Assembly (NCBI RefSeq): GCF_009765165.1
Contig: NZ_VLNU01000001.1
Location: forward strand, 2,610,247 to 2,674,246
Direction of reading: 5' to 3'
Source of the DNA: Lysobacter panacisoli
GTDB taxonomy: Bacteria > Pseudomonadota > Gammaproteobacteria > Xanthomonadales > Xanthomonadaceae
DNA length: 64,000 nt
Shown here: positions 26,484 to 36,352 of the stretch, in pieces
How positions within the stretch are numbered: the stretch's first letter is position 1
Layout: each line of letters starts with the position of its first letter
Made by a program: the position numbers and the translations under genes
Notes under the pieces: model-generated
Seen by the model: only the letters and a program-made list of their open reading frames with translations
What the model was told of the DNA's origin: nothing
The model's database searches: none

Positions 26484-27926
26484 ATGACCCTGCCGATCCA
26501 GATTGCCGAAACCCGCCTCCTGCTGCCCGCCGGGCTCGACGCGGGTGGGCTCGAACGCACCTTCGGCACGCTGATGGGCCCGGGCGTCGACTACGGCGAC
26601 CTGTATTTCCAGCACGCACGCCGCGAGAGCTGGACCGTCGAGGACGGCATCGTCAAGGACGGCGCGCATTCGATCGAGCAGGGCGTCGGCGTGCGCGCGA
26701 TCAGCGGCGAGAAGACGGGCTTTGCCTATTCGGACGAAATCAACACGCAGGCGCTGCTGTCGGCGTCGAAGTCGGCGCGCGCCATCGCCCGCGACGGTGC
26801 GGTGCATGCCTCGCACGCGCTGGTGCGCGGCGGCGGTCGTGAGCTGTACGCGCCGGAAGATCCGATCGACGGTTACGCCAATGAAGCCAAGGTCGAAGCG
26901 CTGCGTCGCGTCGACCGCCTGCTGCGTGCCGCCGATCCGCGCGTGAAGCAGGTGATGGTGAGCCTGTCCGGCGGCGTGGACACGATCCTCGTCGCGCGCA
27001 CCGACGGCGTGCTCGCCGCCGACGTGCGTCCGCTGGTGCGCCTGAACGTGCAGGTGATCGTCGAACAGAACGGCCGTCGCGAGAGCGGCTATGCCGGCGG
27101 TGGCGGTCGCTACAGCTACGCGGAGCTGCTCGACGGCGACAAGCCGGAGAAGCTCGCGCGCGAAGCGCTGCGCCAGGCGCTGGTGAACCTGGAAGCGATC
27201 GACGCACCTGCCGGCATCATGCCGGTGGTGCTCGGCAGCGGCTGGCCAGGGGTGTTGCTGCACGAAGCGGTCGGCCACGGCCTGGAAGGCGACTTCAACC
27301 GCAAGGGCACCTCGACCTATGCCGGCCGCATGGGCCAGCGCGTGGCGTCGCCGGGCGTGACCATCGTCGACGACGGCACGCTCGCCGGTCGTCGGGGCTC
27401 GCTCAACGTCGACGACGAAGGCACGCCGACCAACTGCACCACGCTGATCGAAGATGGCGTCCTGGTGGGCTACATGCAGGACACGCTCAACGCGCGCCTG
27501 ATGGGCATGACGCCGACCGGCAATGGCCGTCGCGAGTCGTTCGCGCACCTGCCGATGCCGCGCATGACCAACACCTACATGCTCGCCGGCCAGCACGATC
27601 CGGAAGAGATGATCCGCTCGGTGAAGAAGGGCCTGTACGCGGTCAACTTCGGCGGCGGCCAGGTCGACATCACCAGCGGAAAATACGTGTTCTCCGCGAC
27701 CGAGGCCTATCTGATCGAGGATGGAAAGATCACCGCGCCGGTGAAGGGCGCGACCTTGATCGGCAACGGCCCGGAGACGATGCAGCGGGTCAAGATGATC
27801 GGCCACGACCTCGCGCTGGACGAAGGCGTGGGCGTATGCGGCAAGGACGGGCAGAGCGTGCCGGTGGGCGTCGGTCAGCCGTCGCTGCTGATCGACCAGC
27901 TGACGGTGGGCGGTACGCAGGCGTGA
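26484..27926 (+). CDS. tldD: metalloprotease TldD
   Basis: This 480-residue TldD subunit pairs with PmbA/TldE to form a heterodimeric zinc protease that degrades unfolded peptides and processes ribosomal peptide products such as microcin B17. The active-site motif [12 protein letters not shown] is intact near residue 260, and [18 protein letters not shown] and [15 protein letters not shown] follow as usual. I used ATG 26484 because upstream in-frame codons extend into an unrelated spacer. Its partner pmbA is 0.7 kb downstream with darP on the opposite strand between them. Confidence 0.97.
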   Translation: MTLPIQIAETRLLLPAGLDAGGLERTFGTLMGPGVDYGDLYFQHARRESWTVEDGIVKDGAHSIEQGVGVRAISGEKTGFAYSDEINTQALLSASKSARAIARDGAVHASHALVRGGGRELYAPEDPIDGYANEAKVEALRRVDRLLRAADPRVKQVMVSLSGGVDTILVARTDGVLAADVRPLVRLNVQVIVEQNGRRESGYAGGGGRYSYAELLDGDKPEKLAREALRQALVNLEAIDAPAGIMPVVLGSGWPGVLLHEAVGHGLEGDFNRKGTSTYAGRMGQRVASPGVTIVDDGTLAGRRGSLNVDDEGTPTNCTTLIEDGVLVGYMQDTLNARLMGMTPTGNGRRESFAHLPMPRMTNTYMLAGQHDPEEMIRSVKKGLYAVNFGGGQVDITSGKYVFSATEAYLIEDGKITAPVKGATLIGNGPETMQRVKMIGHDLALDEGVGVCGKDGQSVPVGVGQPSLLIDQLTVGGTQA

Positions 27927-27938
27927 TGGACGCCGCTT

Positions 27939-27960
27939 CCCTTCTCCGCCGGAGAAAGGG
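27939..27960. terminator. hairpin between convergent tldD and darP
   Basis: CCCTTCTCC, loop GCC, GGAGAAAGGG (one bulged A) fills the gap between the tldD stop and the darP stop. It probably ends both transcripts and resembles the dispersed palindrome at 16214-16243. Confidence 0.5.
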
Positions 27961-27961
27961 A

Positions 27962-28531
27962 TTACTCGGCGTCGTCGTCGGCCAGTTCGTCGGTATCGTC
28001 GGACGCCGTACCCGTGCCCAGGATCACCTCGCGCAGCTCGCGGTACAGCTCGCGGAACTGCCGCGGCGGCTTGTTCTTGTTGCGCTCGTCGAGCGCGCCG
28101 CGCACGAGCTGGCGCAAGTGCTGGCGGTCGGCGGTCGGGTATTCGTCGAGCAACTGCGCCAGCGCGGCATCGCCGTCGGCGAGCAGGCGCTCCCGCCACG
28201 CCTCGACGCGGTGCATCGCCGCGACTTCGCGCCGCGCGGCGTCGCCGTCCTCGTCGAGCGCGTCGCGCAGCGCTTCCAGCACGTCGTCGTCCTCGCGGCG
28301 CATCTGCTTGGCCAGGTACGCGAGCTGGCGCTTGTGCGCGATGTGCGCGGTGATGCGCTTGCACTCGCGGATGTGCGGCAGCAGCGACTCGGGTACGGGC
28401 AGCTTCGCCAGCTGGGCCTCGGTCAGCGACACCAGTTTCTCGCCCAGGGCCAGCACTTCCAGCGCCTCGCGCCGGTTCTGGCTGCGGCTCGGGCTCAGGA
28501 ACTCGCCGGTTTCGTCGTCTCTACCACGCAT
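27962..28531 (-). CDS. darP: ribosome biogenesis factor DarP (YjgA/DUF615)
   Basis: This 189-residue highly charged helical protein has the DUF615 pattern: [49 protein letters not shown] and [10 protein letters not shown] near the C-terminus. E. coli DarP (YjgA) binds late 50S precursors and helps peptidyl-transferase-centre maturation. An acidic tail rich in Asp ends the protein. Its position between tldD and pmbA on the opposite strand is notable, because in many relatives yjgA and pmbA are adjacent and divergent. Confidence 0.95.
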   Translation of the reverse strand: MRGRDDETGEFLSPSRSQNRREALEVLALGEKLVSLTEAQLAKLPVPESLLPHIRECKRITAHIAHKRQLAYLAKQMRREDDDVLEALRDALDEDGDAARREVAAMHRVEAWRERLLADGDAALAQLLDEYPTADRQHLRQLVRGALDERNKNKPPRQFRELYRELREVILGTGTASDDTDELADDDAE

Positions 28532-28639
28532 GTGTCCACTTCCGGTTGCCTGGCGGGCGCCGCGGTGTCCGCGCGTAACCGCCTTGAAGAAATCCGATCC
28601 GCGGGCCTGCCGCCGGATCGCCAGTGAAAGGATAAGCCA

Positions 28640-30028
28640 TTGAACGTGATCGAACCTTCCAGCCTGCCGGCCTACGCGACCTCGCTCGGCGACAGCCATG
28701 CCCGCCTGGACGCCCTCGCGGACATCTCGCAGCGCCTGCTGGACGCCTGCCGCGCCCAGGGCGCGACCCAGGCCGAGGTGTCCTGCTCGGAGGAATCCGG
28801 CCTCAACGTCAACGTGCGCATGGGCGAGGTGGAGACGGTCGAGTCCACGCGCGACCGCGGCATCTCGGTGACGGTGTACTTCGGCCAGCGCAAAGGTAGC
28901 GCCAGCACCGCCGACCTGCGCGAGGAAAGCCTGGAATCCACGGTCGAACAGGCCTGCGCGATCGCGCGCCACACCGAGGACGACGCGGCCGCCGGGCTGG
29001 CCGATGCCGCGCTGATGGCGAAGGACCTGCGCGAATTCGACTCGTGGCATCCGTGGATGATCGACGCCGACCGCGCCCTCGACCTCGCGCTCGCCTGCGA
29101 GCAGGCCGGTCGCGATAGCGACGCGCGCATCGAGAATTCCGACGGCGCCTCGGTCGGCACGGGCGAGAGCATCAGCGTCTACGCCAACTCGCACGGTTTC
29201 ATCGGCCGCGAGCGCAGCACCCAGCACAGCCTCGGCTGCGCGTTGATCGCCGGCCGTGGCGATGCGATGCAGCGCGACGGCTGGTACAGCATCGGCCTGT
29301 CCGCCGACGACCTGGAATCGGCCGCGACCATCGGCCGCAAGGCTGCGCAGCGCGCCGCTTCGCGCCTGCAGCCGCGCCAGATAGCCACCGGCGAATACCC
29401 GGTGCTGTTCGCCGCGGAAATGGCCCGTTCGCTGGTCGGCCACCTGCTCGGCGCGGTGTCCGGCGGCGCGCTGTACCGTCGCGCCAGCTTCCTCGTCGAC
29501 AGCGTCGGCACGAAGCTGTTCCCGGACTGGTTCGCGGTCGACGAACTGCCGTTCCTGCCGCGCGGTTTCCGTTCCGCTTCATTCGATGCCGAAGGCGTGG
29601 CCACGCGCGAATCGCCGCTGGTGACGGGTGGCGTGCTGCAGCGTTACATCCTCGGCAGCTACTCGGCGCGCAAGCTTGGGCTTGCGACCACAGCCAACGC
29701 AGGCGGCGTGCACAACCTGCAGATCGAGGCGAACGCGGGCGATTTCGAATCGATGCTGCGCGGCATGGGCCGTGGCTTGCTGGTGACCGAGCTGATGGGG
29801 CAGGGCGTGAACACCGTGACCGGCGATTACTCGCGCGGCGCCGCGGGATTCTGGGTGGAGAACGGACAGATCCAGTATCCGGTCGACGGCATCACCGTGG
29901 CCGGCAACCTGCGCAACATGTACACGGCGATCGAAGCGGTCGGCAGCGACGTCGATCCGCGTTCGCACGTGCGCACCGGTTCGATCCTGGTCGGACGCAT
30001 GACGGTGGCGGGCGAATCGGAAGGCTGA
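28640..30028 (+). CDS. pmbA: metalloprotease PmbA/TldE
   Basis: This 462-residue partner of TldD lacks its own zinc motif, as expected for TldE, and shapes the heterodimer cleft. Recognisable blocks are [20 protein letters not shown] trimmed to [41 protein letters not shown], and the C-terminal [20 protein letters not shown] followed by FWVENGQI. The start is TTG at 28640; AAGGA seven bases upstream supports it, and no ATG fits the N-terminus of the family. It is divergent from darP, 108 bases away. Confidence 0.96.
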   Translation: MNVIEPSSLPAYATSLGDSHARLDALADISQRLLDACRAQGATQAEVSCSEESGLNVNVRMGEVETVESTRDRGISVTVYFGQRKGSASTADLREESLESTVEQACAIARHTEDDAAAGLADAALMAKDLREFDSWHPWMIDADRALDLALACEQAGRDSDARIENSDGASVGTGESISVYANSHGFIGRERSTQHSLGCALIAGRGDAMQRDGWYSIGLSADDLESAATIGRKAAQRAASRLQPRQIATGEYPVLFAAEMARSLVGHLLGAVSGGALYRRASFLVDSVGTKLFPDWFAVDELPFLPRGFRSASFDAEGVATRESPLVTGGVLQRYILGSYSARKLGLATTANAGGVHNLQIEANAGDFESMLRGMGRGLLVTELMGQGVNTVTGDYSRGAAGFWVENGQIQYPVDGITVAGNLRNMYTAIEAVGSDVDPRSHVRTGSILVGRMTVAGESEG

Positions 30029-30112
30029 GCCCCCGCGCGGGCGTGACGTTCGATGCTTGACCTGTCAGCGGCCCCGGCGGAAAGTGGGCCCGTCCACTCC
30101 AAGGAGCAGGTC

Positions 30113-30565
30113 ATGAGCGAAAACCCGTTCGATCCGAGTCAGGCCTCCGCACCACCTCCGCCACCTCCGCCGTCGCAGGACCATCCCAGTGGCATCGTCG
30201 CCGAACAGCGCCAGTGGGCGATGTTCGCGCACCTGTCGGCGATCCTCGGCGCGGTGCTGACGTCCGGCATCGGCGGTTGGGGCACGTTCCTCGGCCCGCT
30301 GATCATCTGGCTGTTGAAGAAGGACACGATGCCCTTCGTCGACGACCAGGCGAAGGAAGCGCTGAACTACAACATCACCGTGGCGATCGTGTTCTTCGCG
30401 CTGTGGGTGCTGGTGTTCATCACCCTGGGCATCGGCTTCCTGATCGCGATCCCGGCATGGATCGTCATCGGCATCGCGTGGCTGGTCTTCACGATCATCG
30501 CGGCGATCAAGTCCAACGACGGCGTGGCCTACCGCTATCCGTTCACGATGCGGCTGGTGAAGTAA
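30113..30565 (+). CDS. DUF4870 membrane protein with proline-rich N-terminus
   Basis: This 150-residue protein has an N-terminal run of prolines (about 13-22) and a DUF4870-like core: QRQWAMFAHLSAILGAVL, GPLIIWLLKKD, FVDDQAKEALNYNITV and three to four hydrophobic helices ending YRYPFTMRLVK. DUF4870/Tic20-like proteins are small inner-membrane proteins of unknown function. AAGGAG upstream fixes ATG 30113. A strong terminator follows, so it is probably a single-gene unit. Confidence 0.88.
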   Translation: MSENPFDPSQASAPPPPPPPSQDHPSGIVAEQRQWAMFAHLSAILGAVLTSGIGGWGTFLGPLIIWLLKKDTMPFVDDQAKEALNYNITVAIVFFALWVLVFITLGIGFLIAIPAWIVIGIAWLVFTIIAAIKSNDGVAYRYPFTMRLVK

Positions 30566-30601
30566 GCGCCACCAGCCGTTCGAGCCGAAACCGGAAAACA
30601 G

Positions 30602-30636
30602 GAACGCCCGCTTCGTCGAAGCGGGCGTTCTTTTTT
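30602..30636 (+). terminator. intrinsic terminator of the DUF4870 gene
   Basis: A perfect 13-bp stem (GAACGCCCGCTTC, loop GTC, GAAGCGGGCGTTC) is followed by six T. Confidence 0.92.
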
Positions 30637-30640
30637 GCCG

Positions 30641-30766
30641 TCATTCCCGCGAAGGCGGGGTCTCTTGGGTCGCCGAACGGCGGAACTATCCAACCGTGCT
30701 TGCATCGCGCTCGCCGGAAGGCGGAGTCGGGTCGGCGACATGGATCCCCGCCTTCGCGGGGATGAC
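30641..30766. repeat. pair of inverted REP-like palindromic elements
   Basis: Two short GC-rich palindromes face each other: 30641-30660 (CCCGC, GAAG, GCGGGG core) and 30744-30766 (CCCCGC, CTTC, GCGGGG core preceded by AT and followed by ATGAC). The outer sequence TCATTCCCGCGAAGG and its complement at the right form the arms of a bimer about 126 bp long. This is the arrangement of REP doublets dispersed by RAYT transposases. A third single copy is at 35191-35206. No RAYT gene is in the window. Confidence 0.75.
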
Positions 30767-30790
30767 AGCTTGCTACACCTCGATTCGCCC

Positions 30791-31666
30791 TCAGCGATCC
30801 CGTTCGATCGCCATCCGTCCCAGCGCGGTCAATGCGTCCGCACGCGCGCCGAACGGCGCCAGTGCTTCGGTCATGGTGTCGCGCAGTTCTTCCAGCCGCG
30901 CGCGCGATGCGTCCAGGCCGATCAGCGCCGGGAATGTGGCCTTGTCCTGCGCGACGTCCTTGCCGGCGGTCTTGCCGAGCGTGGCGCTGTCGCCTTCGAT
31001 GTCGAGGATGTCGTCGCGTACCTGGAAGGCGAGGCCGAGCGCGGTCGCGTAGCGATCCAGGCGAATGCGTTCGTTCTGCGTCGCGCCGCCGCACAGCGCG
31101 CCCATGCGCACGGCCGCGCGGATCAGCGCACCGGTCTTGAGCGAGTGCAGCGTTTCCAGTTCGTCCACCGACAGCGACGTGCCGTTGCCGGTCGCGGCCA
31201 GGTCGAGCGCCTGTCCGCCGCACATGCCCGCGCTGCCGGAGGCGATGGCGAGCGTGCGGATCAGGCCGACGCAGATCGCGGCGTCGACTGGCGCGTGCGC
31301 GAGCACGTCGAAGGCGAGCGATTGCAGCGCGTCGCCGGCGAGGATCGCGGTGGCTTCGTCGAACGCGACGTGCACGGTCGGCTGGCCGCGACGCAGGGCG
31401 TCGTCGTCCATCGCCGGCAGGTCGTCGTGGACCAGCGAGTAGGCGTGGATCAGTTCGACCGCGACCGCGGGCGCGTCGAGCGTGTCCAGCGACGCGCCGA
31501 ACACCGAGCCGGCGGCGTACACCAGCAGCGGACGCATGCGTTTGCCGCCGAGCAGCACGGCGTGGCGCATCGCCGCGTGCAGGCGCTGCGGCGAGGTCTG
31601 CGGGTCGGGCAGGGCGCGTTGCAGGGCGGCGTCGGCGCGTTCGCGCCAGCCGGCGAGGTCAGCCAT
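30791..31666 (-). CDS. ispA: (2E,6E)-farnesyl diphosphate synthase
   Basis: This 291-residue class I prenyltransferase condenses isopentenyl diphosphate with dimethylallyl and geranyl diphosphate to farnesyl diphosphate. Aspartate-rich motifs are present: [15 protein letters not shown] (FARM) and [13 protein letters not shown] (SARM), with [11 protein letters not shown] near residue 40 and [14 protein letters not shown]. Its start overlaps the xseB end by 8 bases. The xseB-ispA order is the usual start of the xseB-ispA-dxs operon, but dxs does not follow here; the REP-like elements and a divergent neighbour do. Confidence 0.96.
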   Translation of the reverse strand: MADLAGWRERADAALQRALPDPQTSPQRLHAAMRHAVLLGGKRMRPLLVYAAGSVFGASLDTLDAPAVAVELIHAYSLVHDDLPAMDDDALRRGQPTVHVAFDEATAILAGDALQSLAFDVLAHAPVDAAICVGLIRTLAIASGSAGMCGGQALDLAATGNGTSLSVDELETLHSLKTGALIRAAVRMGALCGGATQNERIRLDRYATALGLAFQVRDDILDIEGDSATLGKTAGKDVAQDKATFPALIGLDASRARLEELRDTMTEALAPFGARADALTALGRMAIERDR

Positions 31667-31943
31667 CGTTGCCGTTCTGGGCGGGCGGTGCGTGGAACGG
31701 CTCGCCGGCGGCGGGATTCTGCGGATCGCTGAGCAGGCGCACGCGCAGCTCGGCCTGTTCGAGCGCGGTCTGGCAGCGGCGATAGAGACCGACGCCGCGC
31801 TCGTACGCGGCGAGCGAGTCCTCGAGGCTCATCTCGCCGTGCTCCATCTTCTCGACCAGTTGTTCGAGCGCGTCCAGCGACTTCTCGAAATCGGCGACCG
31901 GCGAAACGGCGGGCGAGTCTTCGTTGGCGGGGTTGCGGGGCAT
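31659..31943 (-). CDS. xseB: exodeoxyribonuclease VII small subunit
   Basis: This 94-residue helical protein binds XseA to form exonuclease VII, which degrades single-stranded DNA from both ends. The family core is [19 protein letters not shown], then [20 protein letters not shown] trimmed to [12 protein letters not shown], then [12 protein letters not shown]. The C-terminal tail is Pro/Asn-rich and disordered-looking. It sits between tilS (31 bases upstream) and ispA (8-base overlap). xseA is not in the window. Confidence 0.95.
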   Translation of the reverse strand: MPRNPANEDSPAVSPVADFEKSLDALEQLVEKMEHGEMSLEDSLAAYERGVGLYRRCQTALEQAELRVRLLSDPQNPAAGEPFHAPPAQNGNDG

Positions 31944-31974
31944 GGGCGAAGTTTGCGGCCCGGAAGAAACGGAA

Positions 31975-33291
31975 TCAATTGCCGGGCGTGGGCAGTGGCC
32001 ACGGTTCCCAGCACAGGCGGGCGCCGCGATCGCGCAGCCAGCGGTCGAATGCGTCCGAGAGGGCCACGTCGCCAGCGGCCAGCAGGCTGCCTTCGCGGTC
32101 GAACAGCAGGGGCAGTCGTTCGCGTTCCCACGGCGGGATGCCGAGGTCCTGCAGGACGTGCTTGAGCGCATGCGAATGGCGGCGTCCCGGCAGCGCGATG
32201 CGCTCTCCGCCCTGCCGCGCCCGCGCGATGAGCGCCTCGTCGAACCTCGCCGCGCCGTCCAGTCGCAGCGCGCCGCCGTGCGGCAACGTGAGCGGCGATG
32301 AGCCGTCCCAGTCCGCGTGCCAATCCCCGGGCAGCGGCGGGCGCCGATGGCCGGCCCACAGCAGGTCGCGCCAGGCGCGTATGACCACGCCGTGCCAGTG
32401 GAATTCCGGCTCGGCGTCGTCGCGCGCGCCGAGCAGTTCGGCTTCGATGCGCTCGACGCCGTTCGCGGGCAAGGGCGGCAATCGTAGCGATGCGATCCAT
32501 TGCCGCAGCACGCGCGCACGGCGAGCGGCCGGCAATGCCATCAGGCGTGTGCGCGAGAGGGCCTGCGGATCGGCCGTCGTCACCTCGGCGAGTGCCAGCG
32601 CATCGCCGTCGTCCAGCAGTTCGTGTGCCTGCGCGCACAGCGCGGCCGACTGCGCCAGGGTCGCGTCCGCCTGCGGCCAGCGTTCGCGCAATAGCGGCAG
32701 CACGTGCTGGCGCAGGAAGTTGCGGTCCAGCCGCGTGTCGGCATTGCTCGGATCGTCGATCCACGACAGCCCGTGCGCCTGCGCCCAGGCCTGCAGGTCG
32801 TCACGGCCGTGCGCGAGCAGCGGTCGCCACAGTGAGCCCGTACCGAACGCACGCCAGCGCCGCATCGCCGCGAGTCCGTCGGGGCCCGACGCGCGCAGGG
32901 CGCGCAGGAGGAAGGTCTCGGCCTGGTCGTCGCGATGGTGCGCCAGCACCAGCACTTCGCCCGGCGCGAGTGCGCGTTCGAACGCGGCATGGCGCGCCGC
33001 ACGCGCGGCGGCTTCCAGCCCGTTGCCGTCGGGCACCACCGTGACGTGCACGATCTCCAACGGCACGCCCAGCGCCGCACACGTTTGCACGCAGTGCTGC
33101 GCCCACGCGTCGGCCTGCGGATGCAGGCCGTGGTGCACGTGCACCGCGCGCAGGCCGGTCTCGCGCGGCGCGGCGGCGAGCAGGTGCAGCAGCACGGTCG
33201 AATCCAGCCCGCCGCTGTAGCCCACGCACAGCGGGGCGTCGGGCCGGTCGTGAAGGGCCTGGGCCAGCGCAGGAGCGGGTCGCGGGGTCAT
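31975..33291 (-). CDS. tilS: tRNA(Ile)-lysidine synthetase
   Basis: This 438-residue N-type ATP pyrophosphatase attaches lysine to C34 of tRNA-Ile(CAU), switching its decoding to AUA. The PP-loop motif [14 protein letters not shown] lies near residue 24, followed by [33 protein letters not shown] and WRPLL. The central substrate domain and the C-terminal TilS_C region ([30 protein letters not shown]) are complete. It heads the tilS-xseB-ispA group. CACCAT 6 bases before the ATG may mark another leaderless start. Confidence 0.96.
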   Translation of the reverse strand: MTPRPAPALAQALHDRPDAPLCVGYSGGLDSTVLLHLLAAAPRETGLRAVHVHHGLHPQADAWAQHCVQTCAALGVPLEIVHVTVVPDGNGLEAAARAARHAAFERALAPGEVLVLAHHRDDQAETFLLRALRASGPDGLAAMRRWRAFGTGSLWRPLLAHGRDDLQAWAQAHGLSWIDDPSNADTRLDRNFLRQHVLPLLRERWPQADATLAQSAALCAQAHELLDDGDALALAEVTTADPQALSRTRLMALPAARRARVLRQWIASLRLPPLPANGVERIEAELLGARDDAEPEFHWHGVVIRAWRDLLWAGHRRPPLPGDWHADWDGSSPLTLPHGGALRLDGAARFDEALIARARQGGERIALPGRRHSHALKHVLQDLGIPPWERERLPLLFDREGSLLAAGDVALSDAFDRWLRDRGARLCWEPWPLPTPGN

Positions 33292-33408
33292 CCGGCGATG
33301 GTGCCATGACGATGGAATGCAGCAACCCACCGATGGGGGCTGTCCTGACGGCCGCATGGACGCACCATCTTGTTCGTGTCTCGCCGTCGCATCGCCTGGA
33401 GTCCCACC

Positions 33409-34470
33409 GTGCCCCGTCTCTTCGATCCTCTCGAACAGCGCTCGCTCACGCTGCGCAACCGTCTGGTCGTGGCGCCGATGTGCCAGTACTCGGCGGTGGA
33501 TGGTGTTCCCAACGACTGGCACCTGGTCCATCTGGGCAGCCGCGCGGTCGGCGGCGCGGGCGCGATCATCGCCGAGGCCAGCGCCGTCTCGGCCGAAGGT
33601 CGCATCTCGCCCTCCGACACCGGCCTGTGGAACGACCGCCAGGCCGAGGCATGGTCGCGCATCGCACGCTTCATGGCCTGCCAGGGCGCGGTGCCGGGCA
33701 TCCAGCTCGCCCACGCCGGGCGCAAGGCCAGCGTCGCACCGCCGTGGCTGGGCGGCATCGCGGTCACCGCGGAAGACGGCGGCTGGACTCCGGTCGCGCC
33801 GTCGGCGATCGCCTTCAGCGAAACCTCGGCGGTGCCGCGCGCGCTGGCGACGAGCGAGCTGCACAACATCGTCGATGACTTTGCCTCCGCCGCGTGGCGC
33901 GCGCAGGCCGCGGGCTTCCGCCTGATCGAACTGCACGCCGCGCACGGCTACCTGCTGCACCAGTTCCTGTCGCCGCTGTCGAACCATCGTACCGACACCT
34001 ACGGTGGTACGTTCGAGAACCGCATCCGCCTGCTGCTGGAAGTGATCGACGCGGTGCGCAAGGTCTGGCCGGAGCGCCTGCCGTTGTGGTTGCGCGTGTC
34101 CGCGACCGACTGGGCCGACGGCGGCTGGGATGTGGAGCAGAGCATCGAGCTGGCGCGCATCGCCAAGACGCGCGGCGTCGATCTGATCGACGTATCGAGT
34201 GGCGGCCTCGTGCACGGCACGAAGATTCCGCTGGAACCGGGCTACCAGGTGCCGTTTGCGGCGCGTATCCGACGCGAGGCGGGTATCGCGACGGGCGCGG
34301 TGGGCTTGATCACGAAGTCCGAACACGCCGAGTCGATCGTGGATCGCGGCGATGCGGATGTGGTCCTGTTCGCGCGCGAACTGCTGCGCGATCCGTATTT
34401 CCCGCGTCGCGCGGCGAAGGAGTTGTCAGGCGACCTGCATGCGCCGGAGCAGTACTTGCGGGCGTGGTGA
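33409..34470 (+). CDS. old yellow enzyme family NADH:flavin oxidoreductase (YqjM-like)
   Basis: This FMN-dependent ene-reductase family member has a TIM-barrel of 353 residues. VVAPMCQYSA near residue 25 carries the Cys typical of the thermophilic-like YqjM class. GIQLAHAGRKAS, ELHAAHGYLLHQFLSP (substrate-binding His pair), NHRTDTYGGTFENR and the phosphate-binding region near the C-terminus are intact. Such enzymes reduce activated C=C bonds using NAD(P)H; the physiological substrate is unknown. I selected GTG 33409, preceded by GGAG; a longer TTG-initiated frame from 33370 adds 13 residues. It sits between tilS and accA, genes that are often adjacent in relatives. Confidence 0.92.
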   Translation: MPRLFDPLEQRSLTLRNRLVVAPMCQYSAVDGVPNDWHLVHLGSRAVGGAGAIIAEASAVSAEGRISPSDTGLWNDRQAEAWSRIARFMACQGAVPGIQLAHAGRKASVAPPWLGGIAVTAEDGGWTPVAPSAIAFSETSAVPRALATSELHNIVDDFASAAWRAQAAGFRLIELHAAHGYLLHQFLSPLSNHRTDTYGGTFENRIRLLLEVIDAVRKVWPERLPLWLRVSATDWADGGWDVEQSIELARIAKTRGVDLIDVSSGGLVHGTKIPLEPGYQVPFAARIRREAGIATGAVGLITKSEHAESIVDRGDADVVLFARELLRDPYFPRRAAKELSGDLHAPEQYLRAW

Positions 34471-34482
34471 CGCTGGGCATTG

Positions 34483-35165
34483 GCAACCGCTTTCGAGCAA
34501 CAGCGTTGGAGCAATAGCAACAGCTTCCGACCGTCTAAAGCCGGTCGGGTTACTTTTCTTTGCTGACCCAAAGAAAAAGTAACCAAAAGAAAGAGTCATT
34601 GAGATCCAACCCAGTCCTGCGACCGGACAGCGAAAGGGTGCCTTCGCGAGTCGGCTCCTGCCTCCGCGCGAAGCGCCGCACGTCCTGTGCGACGCCCTCC
34701 GGGGCTAGAAACGAGCGGGCTGTTCGCGAAGCCGAGCAAGAGCGAAGGCCCCCACTGTCGCCGCCGTTGTGTGCCGTAGTGCCGTAGCCCGGGTAAGCGA
34801 AGCGCACCCGGGGCATTCCCTGCACTTCCCGGGTGCGCTTCGCTTACCCGGGCTACGTGACTGCTGTTGCTGTTGCCGTGCACTGCTGTTGTTCTTGCTC
34901 TTCGCCCTTCAGCGACTTCCGATCGAGCCGAGCACCGGAGCCGGAAAGGGGCCGAAGAGCCGCCCACTGTTTGAGCGGAGCGCAGCGCAGCGAGTTTGGG
35001 CGGCGTGCCCCTTTGCGGCGTAGGCGCGCAGGGCACCGCCGCGTAGCGGCGGCTCGTGAGAGGAGCGAACGGTTTTGGTTACTTTTGCCAGGACAAAAGT
35101 AACCCGCTCGCTTGCGAGCGGAAGCTGTTGCCGTTGCTGCAACGCTGTTGCTCGAAAGCGGTTGC
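34483..35165. mobile_element. MITE-like non-autonomous repeat element with 46-bp terminal inverted repeats
   Basis: This gene-free 683-bp stretch is bounded by 46-bp inverted repeats (34483-34528 and 35120-35165) that match at 43 of 46 positions. Inside each end is a second pair of features in mirror order. On the left there is a CCGACC/GGTCGG hairpin and a GGTTACTTTTCTTTG/CAAAGAAAAAGTAACC hairpin (34548-34584). On the right there is GGTTACTTTTG/CAAAAGTAACC (35077-35104) and CCGCTCGC/GCGAGCGG (35104-35121). No transposase frame is present and no clear target-site duplication was found. I infer a composite intergenic element mobilised or amplified in trans. Confidence 0.65.
34783..34857. repeat. 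perfect 30-bp inverted repeat inside the MITE-like element
   Basis: Arms at 34783-34812 and 34828-34857 are exact reverse complements across 30 bp with a 15-nt loop. Each begins CGTAGCCCGGGTAAGCGAAG (or its complement). Such long perfect arms imply recent origin or active maintenance. Confidence 0.95.
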
Positions 35166-35190
35166 TTTCGCAGTTCAACCACGCCCGCAA

Positions 35191-35206
35191 CCCCGCTTTC
35201 GCGGGG
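35191..35206. repeat. single REP-like palindrome before accA
   Basis: CCCCGC, loop TTTC, GCGGGG matches the core of the REP-like pair at 30641-30766. It lies 15 bases beyond the accA stop and may also serve as its 3' hairpin. Confidence 0.6.
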
Positions 35207-35220
35207 ATAGCCATCCGAAC

Positions 35221-36180
35221 TTACGCCGCCTCGTACGCGCCGTAGCTGCGCAGGCGCTGGTAGCGGCGTTCCAGCAGTTCCTCGACGGGCAGCTGTTCCA
35301 GCGTGTCGAGTTCATTGAGCAGCACCGCCTTTAGGCGCGTGCCCATCTGCTTCGGATTGCGGTGCGCGCCGCCGATCGGCTCGCGCACGATCTTGTCGAC
35401 CAGACCCAGGCCGAGCAGGCGCTTGGCGGTGAGGCCGAGCTGCTCGGCCGCGTCCTTGGCCTTGCCCGCGTCCTTCCACAGGATCGAGGCGCAGCCTTCC
35501 GGCGAGATCACCGAGTACGTGCTGTATTCCAGCATCAGTGTGCGATCGCCTACGCCGATGGCGAGCGCGCCGCCGGAACCGCCTTCGCCGATGACGGTGC
35601 AGATCACCGGGACCTTCAGCTCGCTCATCTCCAGCAGGTTGCGGGCGATGGCCTCGGACTGGCCGCGCTCTTCCGCGCCCACGCCCGGATACGCGCCGGG
35701 GGTGTCGATGAAGGTCAGCAGCGGCAGCTTGAAGCGCTCGGCCAGCTTCATCAGGCGCAGCGCCTTGCGATAGCCCTCCGGACGCGGCATGCCGAAGTTG
35801 CGCTTGATCTTGCTCTTGGTGTCGCGGCCCTTCTGGTGGCCGATGATGACCACGCTGCGACCGTTGATCCGGCCTAGGCCACCGACGATGGCGGCGTCGT
35901 CGGCGAACGCGCGGTCGCCGGCGAGTTCCTGGAACTCGTCGCACATCACGCGGATGTAGTCGTTGGTGTACGGGCGCGCCGGATGGCGGGCCAGCTGCGA
36001 GACCTGCCACGGGCTCAGGTCGCGGAAGATCTGCGCGGTACGGATGCGCAGCTTGTCCTGCAGCGCATGCACTTCGGCGTCCACGTCCACGGCCGGGCCA
36101 TTGCTGGCGTGGCGCAGCTCCTGGATCTTGGCTTCCAGGTCGGCGATGGGCTGCTCGAAGTCGAGGTAATTCGGGTTCAT
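35221..36180 (-). CDS. accA: acetyl-CoA carboxylase carboxyltransferase subunit alpha
   Basis: This 319-residue subunit works with AccD to transfer carboxyl from carboxybiotin to acetyl-CoA, the committed step of fatty acid synthesis. Blocks are [20 protein letters not shown] at the N-terminus, [20 protein letters not shown] trimmed to [56 protein letters not shown] and [15 protein letters not shown]. Length equals E. coli AccA. Upstream TAGACT (minus strand, 36214-36209) could be its -10. It is divergent from the GH31 gene. Confidence 0.98.
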   Translation of the reverse strand: MNPNYLDFEQPIADLEAKIQELRHASNGPAVDVDAEVHALQDKLRIRTAQIFRDLSPWQVSQLARHPARPYTNDYIRVMCDEFQELAGDRAFADDAAIVGGLGRINGRSVVIIGHQKGRDTKSKIKRNFGMPRPEGYRKALRLMKLAERFKLPLLTFIDTPGAYPGVGAEERGQSEAIARNLLEMSELKVPVICTVIGEGGSGGALAIGVGDRTLMLEYSTYSVISPEGCASILWKDAGKAKDAAEQLGLTAKRLLGLGLVDKIVREPIGGAHRNPKQMGTRLKAVLLNELDTLEQLPVEELLERRYQRLRSYGAYEAA

Positions 36181-36352
36181 GCGTGGGCCAATGGCCGGAA
36201 AGGGCGACAGTCTAGCCGAGCCGGGGTGACCGTACCGAGAGGTGTGTTCTGAGTACGGAACGCGCATTGAAAACGACTTCATGGCACTCGCGGGCCGCGC
36301 GCCCCCGGGCCCGTGCTTGAATCCGGTCAATGACTTGGACGGGGATGGTCGG

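Noticed and set aside
34560..35182. Several small open frames inside the repeat element (60-146 codons)
   Set aside because: They overlap each other on both strands, follow the palindromes, have no ribosome sites and match no protein family I know.
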